From: an uncultured Arthrobacter sp.
GTDB taxonomy: Bacteria; Actinomycetota; Actinomycetes; Actinomycetales; Micrococcaceae
Direction of reading: 5' to 3'
DNA: 64,000 bases
Assembly (NCBI RefSeq): GCF_902805515.1
Contig: NZ_CADCTE010000156.1
Span: 1 to 64,000 of the forward strand
In this document: one piece after another, positions 40,410 through 50,209 of the stretch
Layout of the letters: each line of letters begins with the position of its first letter
Position numbering within the stretch: position 1 is the first letter of the stretch
The notes under the pieces: model-generated
Databases searched by the model: none
The model's input: the letters and a program-made list of their open reading frames with translations, nothing else
What the model was told of the DNA's origin: nothing
Position numbers and translations under genes: made by a program

Positions 40410-40880
40410 TCAGCCGGCTGCGGGAAGGCCTTCCCTCGCCGGGGAGGACTGGACCTGATCCCGTCCCGCGAAGCGGATTCCCGCCGAGGTGGCAATAATG
40501 TCCTCGAGGGTGCGCCGCACCCACTCCGCCGCCGAACTGTTGGCAACCCGCAGGTCCCGGTCGGCAATTCCTGCCGACGAAGACTGGGCGAGGCGGACGA
40601 TGCAGTAATCGAGCTCTGCGGCCAGCCCCTTGATGGACTGAAGCAGCTCGTCAGGTCCGGCGTCGGCGGTATCGAGCACCACGTCGATCAGGGAAGGGCC
40701 CTCGGCAGGTCCGCAGTCCACGAGGTTTCCCGTCCACCTTTCGGGGTCCCGTTCAGCGCCGCTTCGATGCCTCAGTGTGCTGCGGGCCGGCAGGGGTCCG
40801 GTCCCGGAATCGTAATCCGGAGCCGCACTCACGCGGTGCGCCTGAATCGTGCGGAGCGGGCGGCCCGATGGGCGGTCTGA
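40410..40880 (-). CDS. hypothetical protein (possible; start uncertain)
   Basis: C-terminal half GPSLIDVVLDTADAGPDELLQSIKGLAAELDYCIVRLAQSSSAGIADRDLRVANSSAAEWVRRTLEDIIATSAGI looks protein-like; N-term does not. Confidence 0.4.
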   Translation of the reverse strand, partial: SDRPSGRPLRTIQAHRVSAAPDYDSGTGPLPARSTLRHRSGAERDPERWTGNLVDCGPAEGPSLIDVVLDTADAGPDELLQSIKGLAAELDYCIVRLAQSSSAGIADRDLRVANSSAAEWVRRTLEDIIATSAGIRFAGRDQVQSSPAREGLPAAG

Positions 40881-41137
40881 GCGGCGTCCGCCGCAATCCG
40901 GGCGAACCCGTGGTGTGCACATGGCATGGTGAGACCCTCGCTGTTCGGCGGCCGATCTGCCTTCGCAGGCCCCGGCTCCGCGACACTTAAATGCGTCGGT
41001 TGCGCATCAGTCGACCGAGAAAGTTGGCGACATTACCGGAGCGTAACATGCAATTTCCGCGTGGCACGCAATTCGGAAAAGGGCAATCCCGCGCGTGTCT
41101 GGAGGGGTCGAAGCTGCCCGAATCGTTCCGCATCGCC

Positions 41138-42133
41138 CTAGGACTGGCACCCGATTCCGTCGCCGTCCCGGTCGAACGAGGCGTCCCACCCCGGGTCCGC
41201 CGGGGTGATCGGCGCGGCGCCGGCCGCCTCGACGTCCGAGCAGCTCCCGTAGGTCACCTCCCCCGTTGGCGGCATGCTCTCCTGTCCACCGGGTCCGCCG
41301 GAAGGCGGGGTTTTCCCGGGTGTGCCGGCCGGGGCGCCGGCGGGCGGAGCGGTGGTTGCATCGGGAAGCGGCTGGCCCGGGCAGGACCGAAGGATCCGCT
41401 CGATCGCGCCTCGTTCGGCGGCCGTCACCCATAGGCGGTACTTGAGCTTGACCGCCGTCTGCCGGGCCACGTAGTCGCACCGGAACGATGCGTTCGGCGG
41501 CAGCCACGTCGCGGCATCGGCGTCGCCCTTCTGCCGGTTGGCCGGCCCGTCGACGGCGAGGAGGTTCAGCGGGTCGTTGGCGAAGCGCAGCCGGTCCTGG
41601 TCCGAAAGCTGCTGGGCGCCCGTCTCCCAGGCATTGCCCAGCGCCACGACGTGATCGATGTCGACAAGGGCATCCCCACCCTTGACGAACGATATGGTCG
41701 CCGCCGTGTAGGGGTCCTTCAAGACACCGGCCTGCACCACGCAGTTCCGGGTGCGGGGCTTGAAGGCTTCCTCCGAGAGATCCTTGGCAAGGATGTCGTT
41801 GCGGGTATCGCAGCCGTTCCGATCGACGTCGGCCCAGGCCGGCCCAAACTTCTCCCGGTCGTAGCCGGTCTTCGGTGCCCGCCCCTTGACGGCGAGCGCC
41901 TCGAGGCCGGCGAGCGCCGTCCCGGCCGGCGGCGCCGGGGCGGCCGGCATTGACGCGTCCGGGACAGGATCTGCGGGTCCGTCCGGCCCCTTGACCGTCG
42001 GGGTGGCTGTCGGGGCGGGTGCCACCGACGGCACGGGCGCCGGGGCGCCCTGCAGTGCGGGCGAGCAGCCGACGACGCCGGCCGCGAGGACGGCCCCAAG
42101 CAGGACGGCGGCTCTCGTAGTGCGAAGGTGCAT
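41138..42133 (-). CDS. secreted lipoprotein nuclease: DUF1524/GmrSD-like HNH domain plus excalibur Ca-binding motif
   Basis: Lipobox VVGCSP; DIDHVVALGNAWETGAQQLSDQDRLRFANDPLNLLAVDGPANRQKGD; C-term DRDGDGIGC. Confidence 0.9.
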   Translation of the reverse strand: MHLRTTRAAVLLGAVLAAGVVGCSPALQGAPAPVPSVAPAPTATPTVKGPDGPADPVPDASMPAAPAPPAGTALAGLEALAVKGRAPKTGYDREKFGPAWADVDRNGCDTRNDILAKDLSEEAFKPRTRNCVVQAGVLKDPYTAATISFVKGGDALVDIDHVVALGNAWETGAQQLSDQDRLRFANDPLNLLAVDGPANRQKGDADAATWLPPNASFRCDYVARQTAVKLKYRLWVTAAERGAIERILRSCPGQPLPDATTAPPAGAPAGTPGKTPPSGGPGGQESMPPTGEVTYGSCSDVEAAGAAPITPADPGWDASFDRDGDGIGCQS

Positions 42134-42288
42134 GGTTCCCAGGGGTGTGATGGTGCAAATTTGCTGAGCCTCGACCCTACCGCCCGGGCACGCCCGCTTA
42201 TCGGCGGCCCGCCGTACGGTGAACGGTTTGGTCTCGACACCACCGGAAGGGAGCGGACTCCGGGCGGGGAGTGCGGCACAATAGCAGC

Positions 42289-42996
42289 ATGTGCGGACGT
42301 TTCGTGATCGCGGGAAACAAGGCGGCAATGCTGGATGCGTTCAACGTGGACGAGTCGTTCGAGGACGAAATGAACCCGTCCTGGAATGTGGCCCCGATGA
42401 CAGGGATCCCCTTCGTTTCGGAACGACTCAGCGATGGCACCCTGACCCGCCGGCTCGACATCGCCCGCTGGGGCCTTGTCCCAGTGTGGGCGAAGGACCC
42501 CAAGATCGGCTCCCGGATGATCAATGCCCGCGCCGAATCGGTCCTCGACAAGCCCTCCTTCCGCACGGCGGCCGCCAAACGCCGGGCCCTGGTCCCCGCG
42601 AACGGCTACTACGAATGGCAGAAGAATCCCGACGGAACGAAGACTCCCACCTACCTCCACCCCGAGCGGGAGGACGACCTGATCGCCTTCGCCGCCCTGT
42701 ACGAGTTCTGGCCGGATCCGGAGAAGGCGGATGGAGATCCAGAGAAGTGGCTGACCACGGCGACCATCCTGACCACGGACGCCACCGACAGCCTCGGGCA
42801 CATCCACGACCGCTCCCCGCTGATCGTCCCGAAGGACCTCCAGGCGGACTGGCTCGATCCGGCGGTGACCTCAAAGAAGGACGTACTGGAACTGATCGAC
42901 GCGATCCCTGAACCCGTCCTCGTCCCCCGCGTGGTGGGCAAGGAGGTGGGATCCGTCCGCAATGACGGGCCGCACCTCATCGAACCGGCCGAATAG
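42289..42996 (+). CDS. SOS response-associated peptidase (YedK/HMCES family)
   Basis: MCGRFVIAGN catalytic Cys2; NARAES; ALVPANGYYEWQKNPDG; HDRSPLIVP. Confidence 0.96.
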   Translation: MCGRFVIAGNKAAMLDAFNVDESFEDEMNPSWNVAPMTGIPFVSERLSDGTLTRRLDIARWGLVPVWAKDPKIGSRMINARAESVLDKPSFRTAAAKRRALVPANGYYEWQKNPDGTKTPTYLHPEREDDLIAFAALYEFWPDPEKADGDPEKWLTTATILTTDATDSLGHIHDRSPLIVPKDLQADWLDPAVTSKKDVLELIDAIPEPVLVPRVVGKEVGSVRNDGPHLIEPAE

Positions 42997-44313
42997 CCCC
43001 GCCCGCTGCCCGCTGCCCCCGTGCCAGTTGGCGGTTGCCCCAAGAAGTTGCCGAGCAGGCAGCCGTTCCACCCGGATCCCTGCACTCAGGGACCAGGTGA
43101 TCGACCCGCCCTGAAAGGCCTGGCGGACTCCGCCGAAAATCGGCGTGGGATTGGACGTCGGATAGCCCAACCGGCCCGTCCGGGCCTCCGCCAGATAGAG
43201 GTTGTGGATCAGGCCCGTGGAGATCCGGGCACCGGTCGCACGGGAGTAGTAGACCGCCCCGCCCTCGAACGTCTGGAAAACCCCGCCGTTTCCGCCCATC
43301 TCATCCGACGTCGGATACCCCAGGGCTCCCTGCTCCCGGCCCGACCGGTCATAGGCGCCCCGGATCACACCCCGGACGACGTGCGCCCCGCCCTCCGGTG
43401 ACCACCGGAGGGTCCCCCGCTCGAAATCCTGGGAGCTTCCGCCACGCGTCAGCCCCGTGACCTCATTACCCACGGGCCCGCCCAATGCCACCCGCCCACC
43501 GGCCACCGTGTACTTGCTGGTGATCGGACCGGTCGGGTCGGCGGAGTAGGGGGTGAAGACATCACCCACCGCGCCCATGATGACCCGGTCACCGGGCACC
43601 GCATCCTTGAGATAGCGGGTGACCAGCGCCTCGGGCAACGCGATGCATCCCGCCGTCGGCGCCGGATTCGAATGCATAAAGATTGCGAATCCGGCACCCT
43701 CCCGGATGGGAGAATCCGGTGGCCTGTTGTAATTCAGGACCACGCCCTGCCGGTAATCTCCGGTCGGGCGCGTCGCGAAATCCCACATGTCTTCGTCGGG
43801 GAAGTCGTGGGAACTCGATTCGAAATATCGATTGTAATCGGACGAATATTCTCCGCCGCCGCCCCAGCGGGATCGACTGTTGAGAATCCGGAACCGGAGC
43901 CGGGTGCCCGGGTTCCACAGCCCGAAGCCTTCGGTGACCGAATAGGAGCCCGTTGGGGAATACTCCGCCGCCGTGTGGCCGCTTGGGACACCGGGCGCTC
44001 GAAACCCATTCCGTCCCACGTTTCCGGGGCTCTGCCAGTCCTGCGCGTAGCGCTCACCCGACCTCACGCAGGTGGTGATCAGGGCATCACTGCTGCTGCG
44101 GTGGGCCGTGGTCGCGAACGTGACCCGGTTTGCCCCGTACCCCGGATACAGCACCTGGCCTGCGTTCAACCGTTCGCAGGGGTTCGTCTCCTGGATTGCC
44201 TCCCGGATGTCGGCCCGTGCCGCGGGCGCTTGTTCGAGGAGGCCGCCGTCCAGTATGCCGGCCACGGCAAGTACCGCGGCGATGGTCCGCAGCCCCGCGG
44301 ATCGTGTTTTCAT
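42871..44313 (-). CDS. L,D-transpeptidase-like (YkuD) protein with C-terminal LGFP repeats
   Basis: IFMHSNPAPTAGCIALPEALVTRYL; LGFP-type GALGYPTSDEMGGNGGVFQTFEGGAVYYS and GRLGYPTSNPTPIFGGVRQAFQGGSITWS. C-terminal ~40 aa run antisense through the yedK-like gene. Confidence 0.88.
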   Translation of the reverse strand: MKTRSAGLRTIAAVLAVAGILDGGLLEQAPAARADIREAIQETNPCERLNAGQVLYPGYGANRVTFATTAHRSSSDALITTCVRSGERYAQDWQSPGNVGRNGFRAPGVPSGHTAAEYSPTGSYSVTEGFGLWNPGTRLRFRILNSRSRWGGGGEYSSDYNRYFESSSHDFPDEDMWDFATRPTGDYRQGVVLNYNRPPDSPIREGAGFAIFMHSNPAPTAGCIALPEALVTRYLKDAVPGDRVIMGAVGDVFTPYSADPTGPITSKYTVAGGRVALGGPVGNEVTGLTRGGSSQDFERGTLRWSPEGGAHVVRGVIRGAYDRSGREQGALGYPTSDEMGGNGGVFQTFEGGAVYYSRATGARISTGLIHNLYLAEARTGRLGYPTSNPTPIFGGVRQAFQGGSITWSLSAGIRVERLPARQLLGATANWHGGSGQRAGLFGRFDEVRPVIADGSHLLAHHAGDEDGFRDRVDQFQYVLL

Positions 44314-44907
44314 GAATACCTTTTGCGCAAAGTGAAGGGAGGAATTACCGCAGGGAGGACCGCCGGAGCGCGCGACGAAGCACGCGGGCAGAGCGCTGGA
44401 GTCAGCGGAGGGTGGGTTGCGGAAGGGCCGCTTCCGGGTGCCTCAGGCGGTTAACCGCGGGGGTTTCCCGGAAAGGACAGTGCAGAAACGTCATTACCCA
44501 CTTGTTGCGGTCGGCGGTGATGTTGCCACGCCAAACGATGATTTCATCATCCCAAATCCCCCCAAATTAAACCTGATCACCGGAGCGTATCGGATTCACG
44601 GGGAGCCGCAAAGTTCCCGGTAGATCCTGTGGCCGAATGGTTATCCATCCCGGATTCCGTCAATGGCCCACCGTGCCGGCCGAAAGCCGGACGGCTATTC
44701 AGCGCCAATGGACGCCAATTCCGATGCCGATGCGGTGCCGCAGCCGCGCGCCAACAAAGCCGTGACGAGGGGCAGTCAGCGGGATTGCGGCTCTGTTAGG
44801 CTGGCACCCCGCAGCGCGGCCGGGCCGCCGTCGATGGACAGGGCAGGCGGAACCGGGCCGTCCCGTGGACAAGCACTCCGATATCCCAATTCTTCGAGGA
44901 GGCAGCA

Positions 44908-45435
44908 ATGACCCGCGACCCCTACGCCGATCTGCCGGTGGTGGCCGAGTTCGAGGTGACCAGTGACGATGTCGAGAATCTTCAGCCGCTTCGGATGCAG
45001 CAGGCCTCCGGCGTCTTCGGTGCGGGCGGCGAAGACGTGTCACCGCAGCTCTCCTGGCGGGGTTTCCCCGAGGGGACGAAGAGTTTCGCCGTCACCGCCT
45101 ATGACCCGGATGCACCCTCGGCCAGCGGATTCTGGCACTGGGGTGTGTTCAATATTCCGGCCGATGTCACGTCCCTGCCCGCAGGCGCAGGATCCGAGGA
45201 CGGATCGCTGCTGCCCGAAGGTGCCATCCAGCTGCGCAACGACGCCGGATTCAGGGGATACGTCGGCGCCGCGCCACCTCCCGGCCACGGCACCCATCAC
45301 TACCATTTCGTGGTTCACGCGGTCGATGTCGAGCGGCTTGAGCTGCCCGCCGACGCCGGTGTCGCGTTCCTGGGCTTCAACCTGTACCCGCATACGCTGG
45401 GCCGGGCACGGGTGATCGGTACGTTCGAGCAGTAG
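44908..45435 (+). CDS. YbhB/YbcL (PEBP/Raf kinase inhibitor-like) protein
   Basis: [45 protein letters not shown]. Confidence 0.96.
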   Translation: MTRDPYADLPVVAEFEVTSDDVENLQPLRMQQASGVFGAGGEDVSPQLSWRGFPEGTKSFAVTAYDPDAPSASGFWHWGVFNIPADVTSLPAGAGSEDGSLLPEGAIQLRNDAGFRGYVGAAPPPGHGTHHYHFVVHAVDVERLELPADAGVAFLGFNLYPHTLGRARVIGTFEQ

Positions 45436-45498
45436 CCCGGCGCGACGGCGAGGGCCCTCCGCGCAGGGTCCGACTGCCGATCTGGCGACCCGTACGCC

Positions 45499-46182
45499 TT
45501 ACCCACTATGCGGCTGAAGGCGTCGCCGCCGGGCACTATGCACAGCGGTCCAGGCAATCCAGCCGCCGGCAACGGCCGCCAAAAGGGCACCGACCGGCTG
45601 GGTGGGCAGGCTGCTGCCGGTGGTCACCATTCCGAGCACGACCCCCAGCGGGTAGAAGATCACCGCGGCGGCGATCCACAGGGCCCCGGCACCCTTGGGG
45701 AGGACATCCGAGCGCCACACGGCCACCCCGAGGAGCACCTGGCCGGCGAAGGCGAGCAGGAGCCCGAGCAGGAAAGTGCCCATCATCGAAGCAGGGAATT
45801 CGAGCTCCATGGCCTCCGGTATCCCCGCCAGATAGGCGTGGCCGACCGCCGGCGTGACGAACGTTGAGATGACCGAAGGCACCAGCAGCAGGGTCTGGGC
45901 GAAGACCGCGGTGACCATTGCGGGCACCGCGAGCCGGGCGGCCCTCCCGCCGGCGAGGTATATGCCCAGGGCGAGGAATCCGAACATGCCCAGGATCGTG
46001 CCGCCGGTGCTGCCGATCAGGTGACTGGTGAGGTATATCGGAGTGGTGACGAACTCCGCCCACGCCTGGGGGTCCTTTTCCTGATCGGGCTGTGGTTTAA
46101 GCGTGGACAGGGCGGTCATCAGCGCGGAGACGGGCAGGGCGATCAATCCGGCACCGACCCAGCGGGTGAGATAGGGGGTCAT
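45499..46182 (-). CDS. multi-TM membrane protein
   Basis: 227 aa, about 6 hydrophobic segments. Confidence 0.82.
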   Translation of the reverse strand: MTPYLTRWVGAGLIALPVSALMTALSTLKPQPDQEKDPQAWAEFVTTPIYLTSHLIGSTGGTILGMFGFLALGIYLAGGRAARLAVPAMVTAVFAQTLLLVPSVISTFVTPAVGHAYLAGIPEAMELEFPASMMGTFLLGLLLAFAGQVLLGVAVWRSDVLPKGAGALWIAAAVIFYPLGVVLGMVTTGSSLPTQPVGALLAAVAGGWIAWTAVHSARRRRLQPHSG

Positions 46183-46491
46183 CGGAGGTTCCTTTCTCGT
46201 CGGGAGCCCGGCTGGGCTTCCTCTTCGAGATTAAGAAGTGCCGGACGCTGCGGCATAGGGCCGATGTGCCGTCCCGAGCGCCATGGTGGTACCACGGTCC
46301 GAGGCCTACCGGCCGGGGGACAGTGGGGCGGGAATGGTTGCGCGCCGCACTGCAACGAAACCGCTCTACGGGCCGTCCGCTCGAGCGACGGACCGCCGGG
46401 AGATGAGGATGACTATGGACAACGAATCCCCGCCGATCCGGCGTTGAAAGAAACATAGACACCACGACTATAGATAGTTACAGTATCCGTT

Positions 46492-47121
46492 ATGAAGATC
46501 TCGCAGCTGAGTGCCGCCAGTGGCGTCTCCCAGCCCACGATCAAGCTGTACCTGCGCGAGGGCCTTCTCCCGCCGGGAGCCAAGACCCATGCCAACCAGG
46601 CGACCTACTCGGAAGCCCACGTGCGGCGCCTCGGAATCATCCGCACGCTCACCCAGGTGGGCGGGCTCTCGGTCGCTTCGGCCAAGACCGTCCTTGACGC
46701 CATCGATTCCGACCTGCCGCTGAACTGGACCTTCGGCCTCGCCCAGCGCGCGGCCTCACCCGACGTCGACGGAACCGACCTGAGCGACGCCGATCTTGCC
46801 CGCGCCGACGATTTTCTCGCCGGCCTGACCTACCACGACGGCCCCGGCCGTTTCGGCGTGGCGAAAACACTCCGGGCGATGGCCGAGGCCGGGCTTGAGG
46901 CCGACGGCGCGTGGCGGGACAGTTACCGCAAAGCGGCCGAGATCATCGGCGAAGCAGACATCGACCTAATCGACCGCCGGGAGGGCCGGCTGGCGAAAGC
47001 CGAGACCGTCGTGATCGGCACCGTGCTCGGCGATGCCCTCCTCGCCGCCCTCCGCCGCGCTGCGCAGGAGCACTTCTCCAGCCAGCGCTACCCCTCCAGG
47101 AGCACCGAAACCGCTCCCTAA
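46492..47121 (+). CDS. MerR-family transcriptional regulator
   Basis: MKISQLSAASGVSQPTIKLYLREGLLPPGAKTHANQATYSEAHVRRLGIIRTL. Confidence 0.95.
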   Translation: MKISQLSAASGVSQPTIKLYLREGLLPPGAKTHANQATYSEAHVRRLGIIRTLTQVGGLSVASAKTVLDAIDSDLPLNWTFGLAQRAASPDVDGTDLSDADLARADDFLAGLTYHDGPGRFGVAKTLRAMAEAGLEADGAWRDSYRKAAEIIGEADIDLIDRREGRLAKAETVVIGTVLGDALLAALRRAAQEHFSSQRYPSRSTETAP

Positions 47122-48113
47122 TGCATCTTCCTGATCACCTTGGAGACATCATGGAACTGCTCATCCCGGATTCCCAGCGTCCCACCCGTGCCGCGCTGAC
47201 GTGGCACCGCCCGCTGCTTGTCCTCGCCGGGGCCATGGCCCTGCTTGCCGTCATCAGCCTGCTGGGGCTGATCTTCGATCCCCGCGAGATCACCGGTGCT
47301 CCAGCGTGGGCCAAACCGCTGAAGTTCGCCCTCTCGATATTCATCTACGCCTTCACCCTTGCCTGGCTCACGAGTCTTCTCACCCGCGGCCGGAGACTCG
47401 CCTGGTGGATGGGCACCGTGGCGGCCGCCGCGCTCGTCATTGAAATGGTAGTCATCGTCGGCGCCGTGCCCTTCGGCACCACCAGCCACTTCAACGTCTC
47501 GACCCCGCTTCACGCCACCCTGTGGGGGGTGATGGCGCTGTCGATCGTAGTGGTCTGGCTTGCAACGTTGATTGTCGGCGTCCTCCTTGCCCTCAGTCGG
47601 CTCGGCGACCGGGCGGTCTCCTGGGCGGTCCGGGCCGGGGTCGTCCTCGGTCTGGCCGGCATGGGTGTTGCGTACTTCATGACCTCACCCACCAGCGCCC
47701 AGCTTGAGGACTTCCAGGGTGTGGCCGGAGCCCATGCCGTCGGCGTGCCCGACGGCGGTCCCGGGCTGTTCCTGCTGGGCTGGAGCACCGTGGGCGGCGA
47801 CCTGCGGGTCCCGCACTTCGTGGGAATGCACGCCCTGCAGCTGCTGCCGATCGCGGCGCTCGCGCTGGCGTGGGCTGCCCGCAGGTTCCCGGTTCTCCGG
47901 CCTGAGGGGGTGCGGCTGGGTATCGTCATCGTCCTGTCGCTGCTGTACGCCGGGATGCTTGTGGTGCTGACACTTCAGGCCCTTGCCGGTGAATCGATTG
48001 TCCAACCGAGTCCGGTGACCGCCACCGCCGCCACGGGGCTGTTCGTCGCAGCGGCAGCAGCAATCATCGTCATCCTTCGGTCCGGCCCGGCCTCTCCGGT
48101 CCGAACCACCTAG
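47121..48113 (+). CDS. multi-TM membrane protein, coupled to MerR regulator
   Basis: TAATG overlap with MerR stop; start at 47121 or 47151 (MELLIPDSQRPTRAAL). Confidence 0.85.
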   Translation: MHLPDHLGDIMELLIPDSQRPTRAALTWHRPLLVLAGAMALLAVISLLGLIFDPREITGAPAWAKPLKFALSIFIYAFTLAWLTSLLTRGRRLAWWMGTVAAAALVIEMVVIVGAVPFGTTSHFNVSTPLHATLWGVMALSIVVVWLATLIVGVLLALSRLGDRAVSWAVRAGVVLGLAGMGVAYFMTSPTSAQLEDFQGVAGAHAVGVPDGGPGLFLLGWSTVGGDLRVPHFVGMHALQLLPIAALALAWAARRFPVLRPEGVRLGIVIVLSLLYAGMLVVLTLQALAGESIVQPSPVTATAATGLFVAAAAAIIVILRSGPASPVRTT

Positions 48114-48199
48114 GAGCCCATCCGCCGTCCGGTCCCCCGCCGTCCGGTTCCCCAGCCCGCAGGCGCTAGGCTGACCGGGATGAATAGGCGGGCGGGCGG

Positions 48200-48928
48200 T
48201 TGAGCACCTTCGGTGAATGGTTTTTGGGCACCTTTGCGCGAGGTGAGGCTCCGGTCGTGACGTCGATCGAACTGGGACTCATCCTCGCCGGAGCGGCAGC
48301 GCTGTCGGTTCCGCGGGCCACCTGGCGGTGGTTCGGCCTGGTGTCGACGGTCGTACACGAACTCGGGCATGCGTTTTCCGCCCTGATGGTGGGGCACAGA
48401 ATCACAGGCATCACCCTGAGGCTCGACCACTCCGGCAGAACCACCTCCTTTGGCCGGAGCGGGCTCCGGACGGTGTGGTCCGGGTTCTGGGGCTACCCCG
48501 TTCCGGCGGTGGTCGGGGCCGGCCTCGTCTGGGCCGGCCTTACCGGGTGGGGGCCGGCCGCGATGTCGGCCGGAGCCCTCGTCCTTGTGCTGACCGTCCT
48601 TTTCATCCGGAATGCCGGGGGCCTGCTCATCCTCCTGGGCACGATCGCCGCCGTCGTCGGGCTGATGCTCTTCGTCCCACCGGTGTTCACCGGGCACCTC
48701 GTCGTCGGTCTCGGGCTGGCCCTTCTGGTGGGCTCGGTCCGCGACCTGCTCAATGTCACCATGGTCCATCTCCGGCACCGGCACCGGCTTGAAACCTCGG
48801 ACGCGTATCTGCTCTCCCGGCGCACCGTCGTCCCCTCCGCGGTGTGGCTGTTCCTTTTCACGGCGGTGATCGGCGGTTCCTGGTTCCTCGCCGGGCGAGC
48901 CGTCGGGATGGTGGTGGCAGCGCTCTAG
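48200..48928 (+). CDS. M50-family membrane metallopeptidase
   Basis: TTG start; STVVHELGHAFSALMVGHRITGITLRLDHSGRT HExxH in TM context. Confidence 0.9.
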   Translation: MSTFGEWFLGTFARGEAPVVTSIELGLILAGAAALSVPRATWRWFGLVSTVVHELGHAFSALMVGHRITGITLRLDHSGRTTSFGRSGLRTVWSGFWGYPVPAVVGAGLVWAGLTGWGPAAMSAGALVLVLTVLFIRNAGGLLILLGTIAAVVGLMLFVPPVFTGHLVVGLGLALLVGSVRDLLNVTMVHLRHRHRLETSDAYLLSRRTVVPSAVWLFLFTAVIGGSWFLAGRAVGMVVAAL

Positions 48929-49026
48929 TTCCTCGGCCGGCTTCTCAGCTGGTCCCCGTGGGAGCCCACGCCGCAGGCACCGGGACTACCAGAGCAGGCG
49001 GGACAGGAACCTCCGGGGTTTCGCGC

Positions 49027-50208
49027 TCATTCTGCGCCAAGGACCGGGGCCGGGGCGTCGATGACGTTGGGGACGAAGCGGCAGAAGTAGTCGGTGATGT
49101 ACCCGTCCGATTCGCGGATGCCCACGCCGACCGCTTCTCCGTCGACGATCCAGGAGCCGAGGACCGGGTGATTGCCGTCGAAGTCAGGCAGGGGGCTCCA
49201 GGCCTGGTAGCACCAACCTTCGGCGCCGTAGTCCCCAGGCTGCTCGAGCTCGATCCCCTTCGCATGGATGCGGATATTGTCCCCTTCGCGTCCATGAAGG
49301 GGTTTGGCTACCCACTCCTCCATCCCGTGAGGGCCCTCCAGATAGGACGGCAGGAGGTTGGGGTGCCCTGGGTAGAGATGCCAGAGTGCGGCAAGGAGCG
49401 CCTTGTTCGAGAGGAACATTTTCCACGCTGGTTCATACCATCGGGTCATCACCGGCCAATCCCGGATGTTCCTGCCGAAGTCCTCCTTCATCATGTGTTC
49501 CCACGGATACAGCTTGAAGATGCTGCTGATGACGTTCTCATCAAGGTCGACGAACCGCTTGGTGCGGGCGTTCCAGCCGATGTCGCTCATGTTGATGCCG
49601 ACGGTCTCCCACCCTGCCTGGTTGGCGACATCGAGCATGTAGGCGGCGGTCATCCAGTCTTCGCCCGACTCTTCGACTTCGGTGTGGGCCACATGCAGCC
49701 TTGCTCCATCGAGGCCCCCACGCTGCTTCTCCCACGCCCGGACAAGGGCTTCGTGGATGCCGTTCCACTGGTCCTTGTGGGGCATCACGTCCTGCAGCCA
49801 GTACCACTGGGCGATCGACGCCTCGATCAGCCCGGTGGGGGTATCGCCGTTGTATTCGAGCATTTTGGGCGGGTTCACGCCGTCGTAGGCGAAGTCGAAG
49901 CGCCCGTAGACGGCGGGTTCGCTGCGCGCAAGGGAACTCGCTGCCAGCTTCAGGGCTTCCGGACCGATGCCGATGGTGCCCATCGCCCCGGTGGCGAGGT
50001 ACCGGGCGGCCTCGATGCACATGCCATGCAGTTCCTCGGTGACCTTTTCGAGCATTTCCACTTCGACAAGGTCGAACTGGTAGAAGGCACTTTCGTTCCA
50101 GTACTCGATTGAGGAGCCATCGGGCAGGACCGTCGTCGAAAAGACGAGGCCCTGGCTTTCGATCTTCTGTTTCCAGTCGGGGCGCGGAACGGAGGGAATG
50201 CGCTTCAC
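49027..50208 (-). CDS. glutathionylspermidine synthase-like ATP-grasp protein (YgiC/YjfC-like)
   Basis: KRIPSVPRPDWKQKIESQGLVFSTTVLPDGSSIEYWNESAFYQFDLVEVEMLEKVTEELH...KMLEYNGDTPTGLIEASIAQWYW...KPLHGREGDNIRI. GTG start immediately after upstream gene stop. Confidence 0.94.
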   Translation of the reverse strand: MKRIPSVPRPDWKQKIESQGLVFSTTVLPDGSSIEYWNESAFYQFDLVEVEMLEKVTEELHGMCIEAARYLATGAMGTIGIGPEALKLAASSLARSEPAVYGRFDFAYDGVNPPKMLEYNGDTPTGLIEASIAQWYWLQDVMPHKDQWNGIHEALVRAWEKQRGGLDGARLHVAHTEVEESGEDWMTAAYMLDVANQAGWETVGINMSDIGWNARTKRFVDLDENVISSIFKLYPWEHMMKEDFGRNIRDWPVMTRWYEPAWKMFLSNKALLAALWHLYPGHPNLLPSYLEGPHGMEEWVAKPLHGREGDNIRIHAKGIELEQPGDYGAEGWCYQAWSPLPDFDGNHPVLGSWIVDGEAVGVGIRESDGYITDYFCRFVPNVIDAPAPVLGAE

Positions 50209-50209
50209 C

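Noticed and set aside
44531-44545. GATGAT-ttc-ATCATC palindrome
   Set aside because: Short arms, no nearby start codon in a sensible position; likely chance.
44663-44911. 82-aa ORF upstream of the PEBP gene
   Set aside because: Sequence composition not protein-like and no credible motif; probably leader/intergenic.
46440-46492. MerR operator in front of the MerR gene
   Set aside because: Only a short CTAT-AG-ATAG dyad, no convincing 19-bp-spaced promoter/operator.
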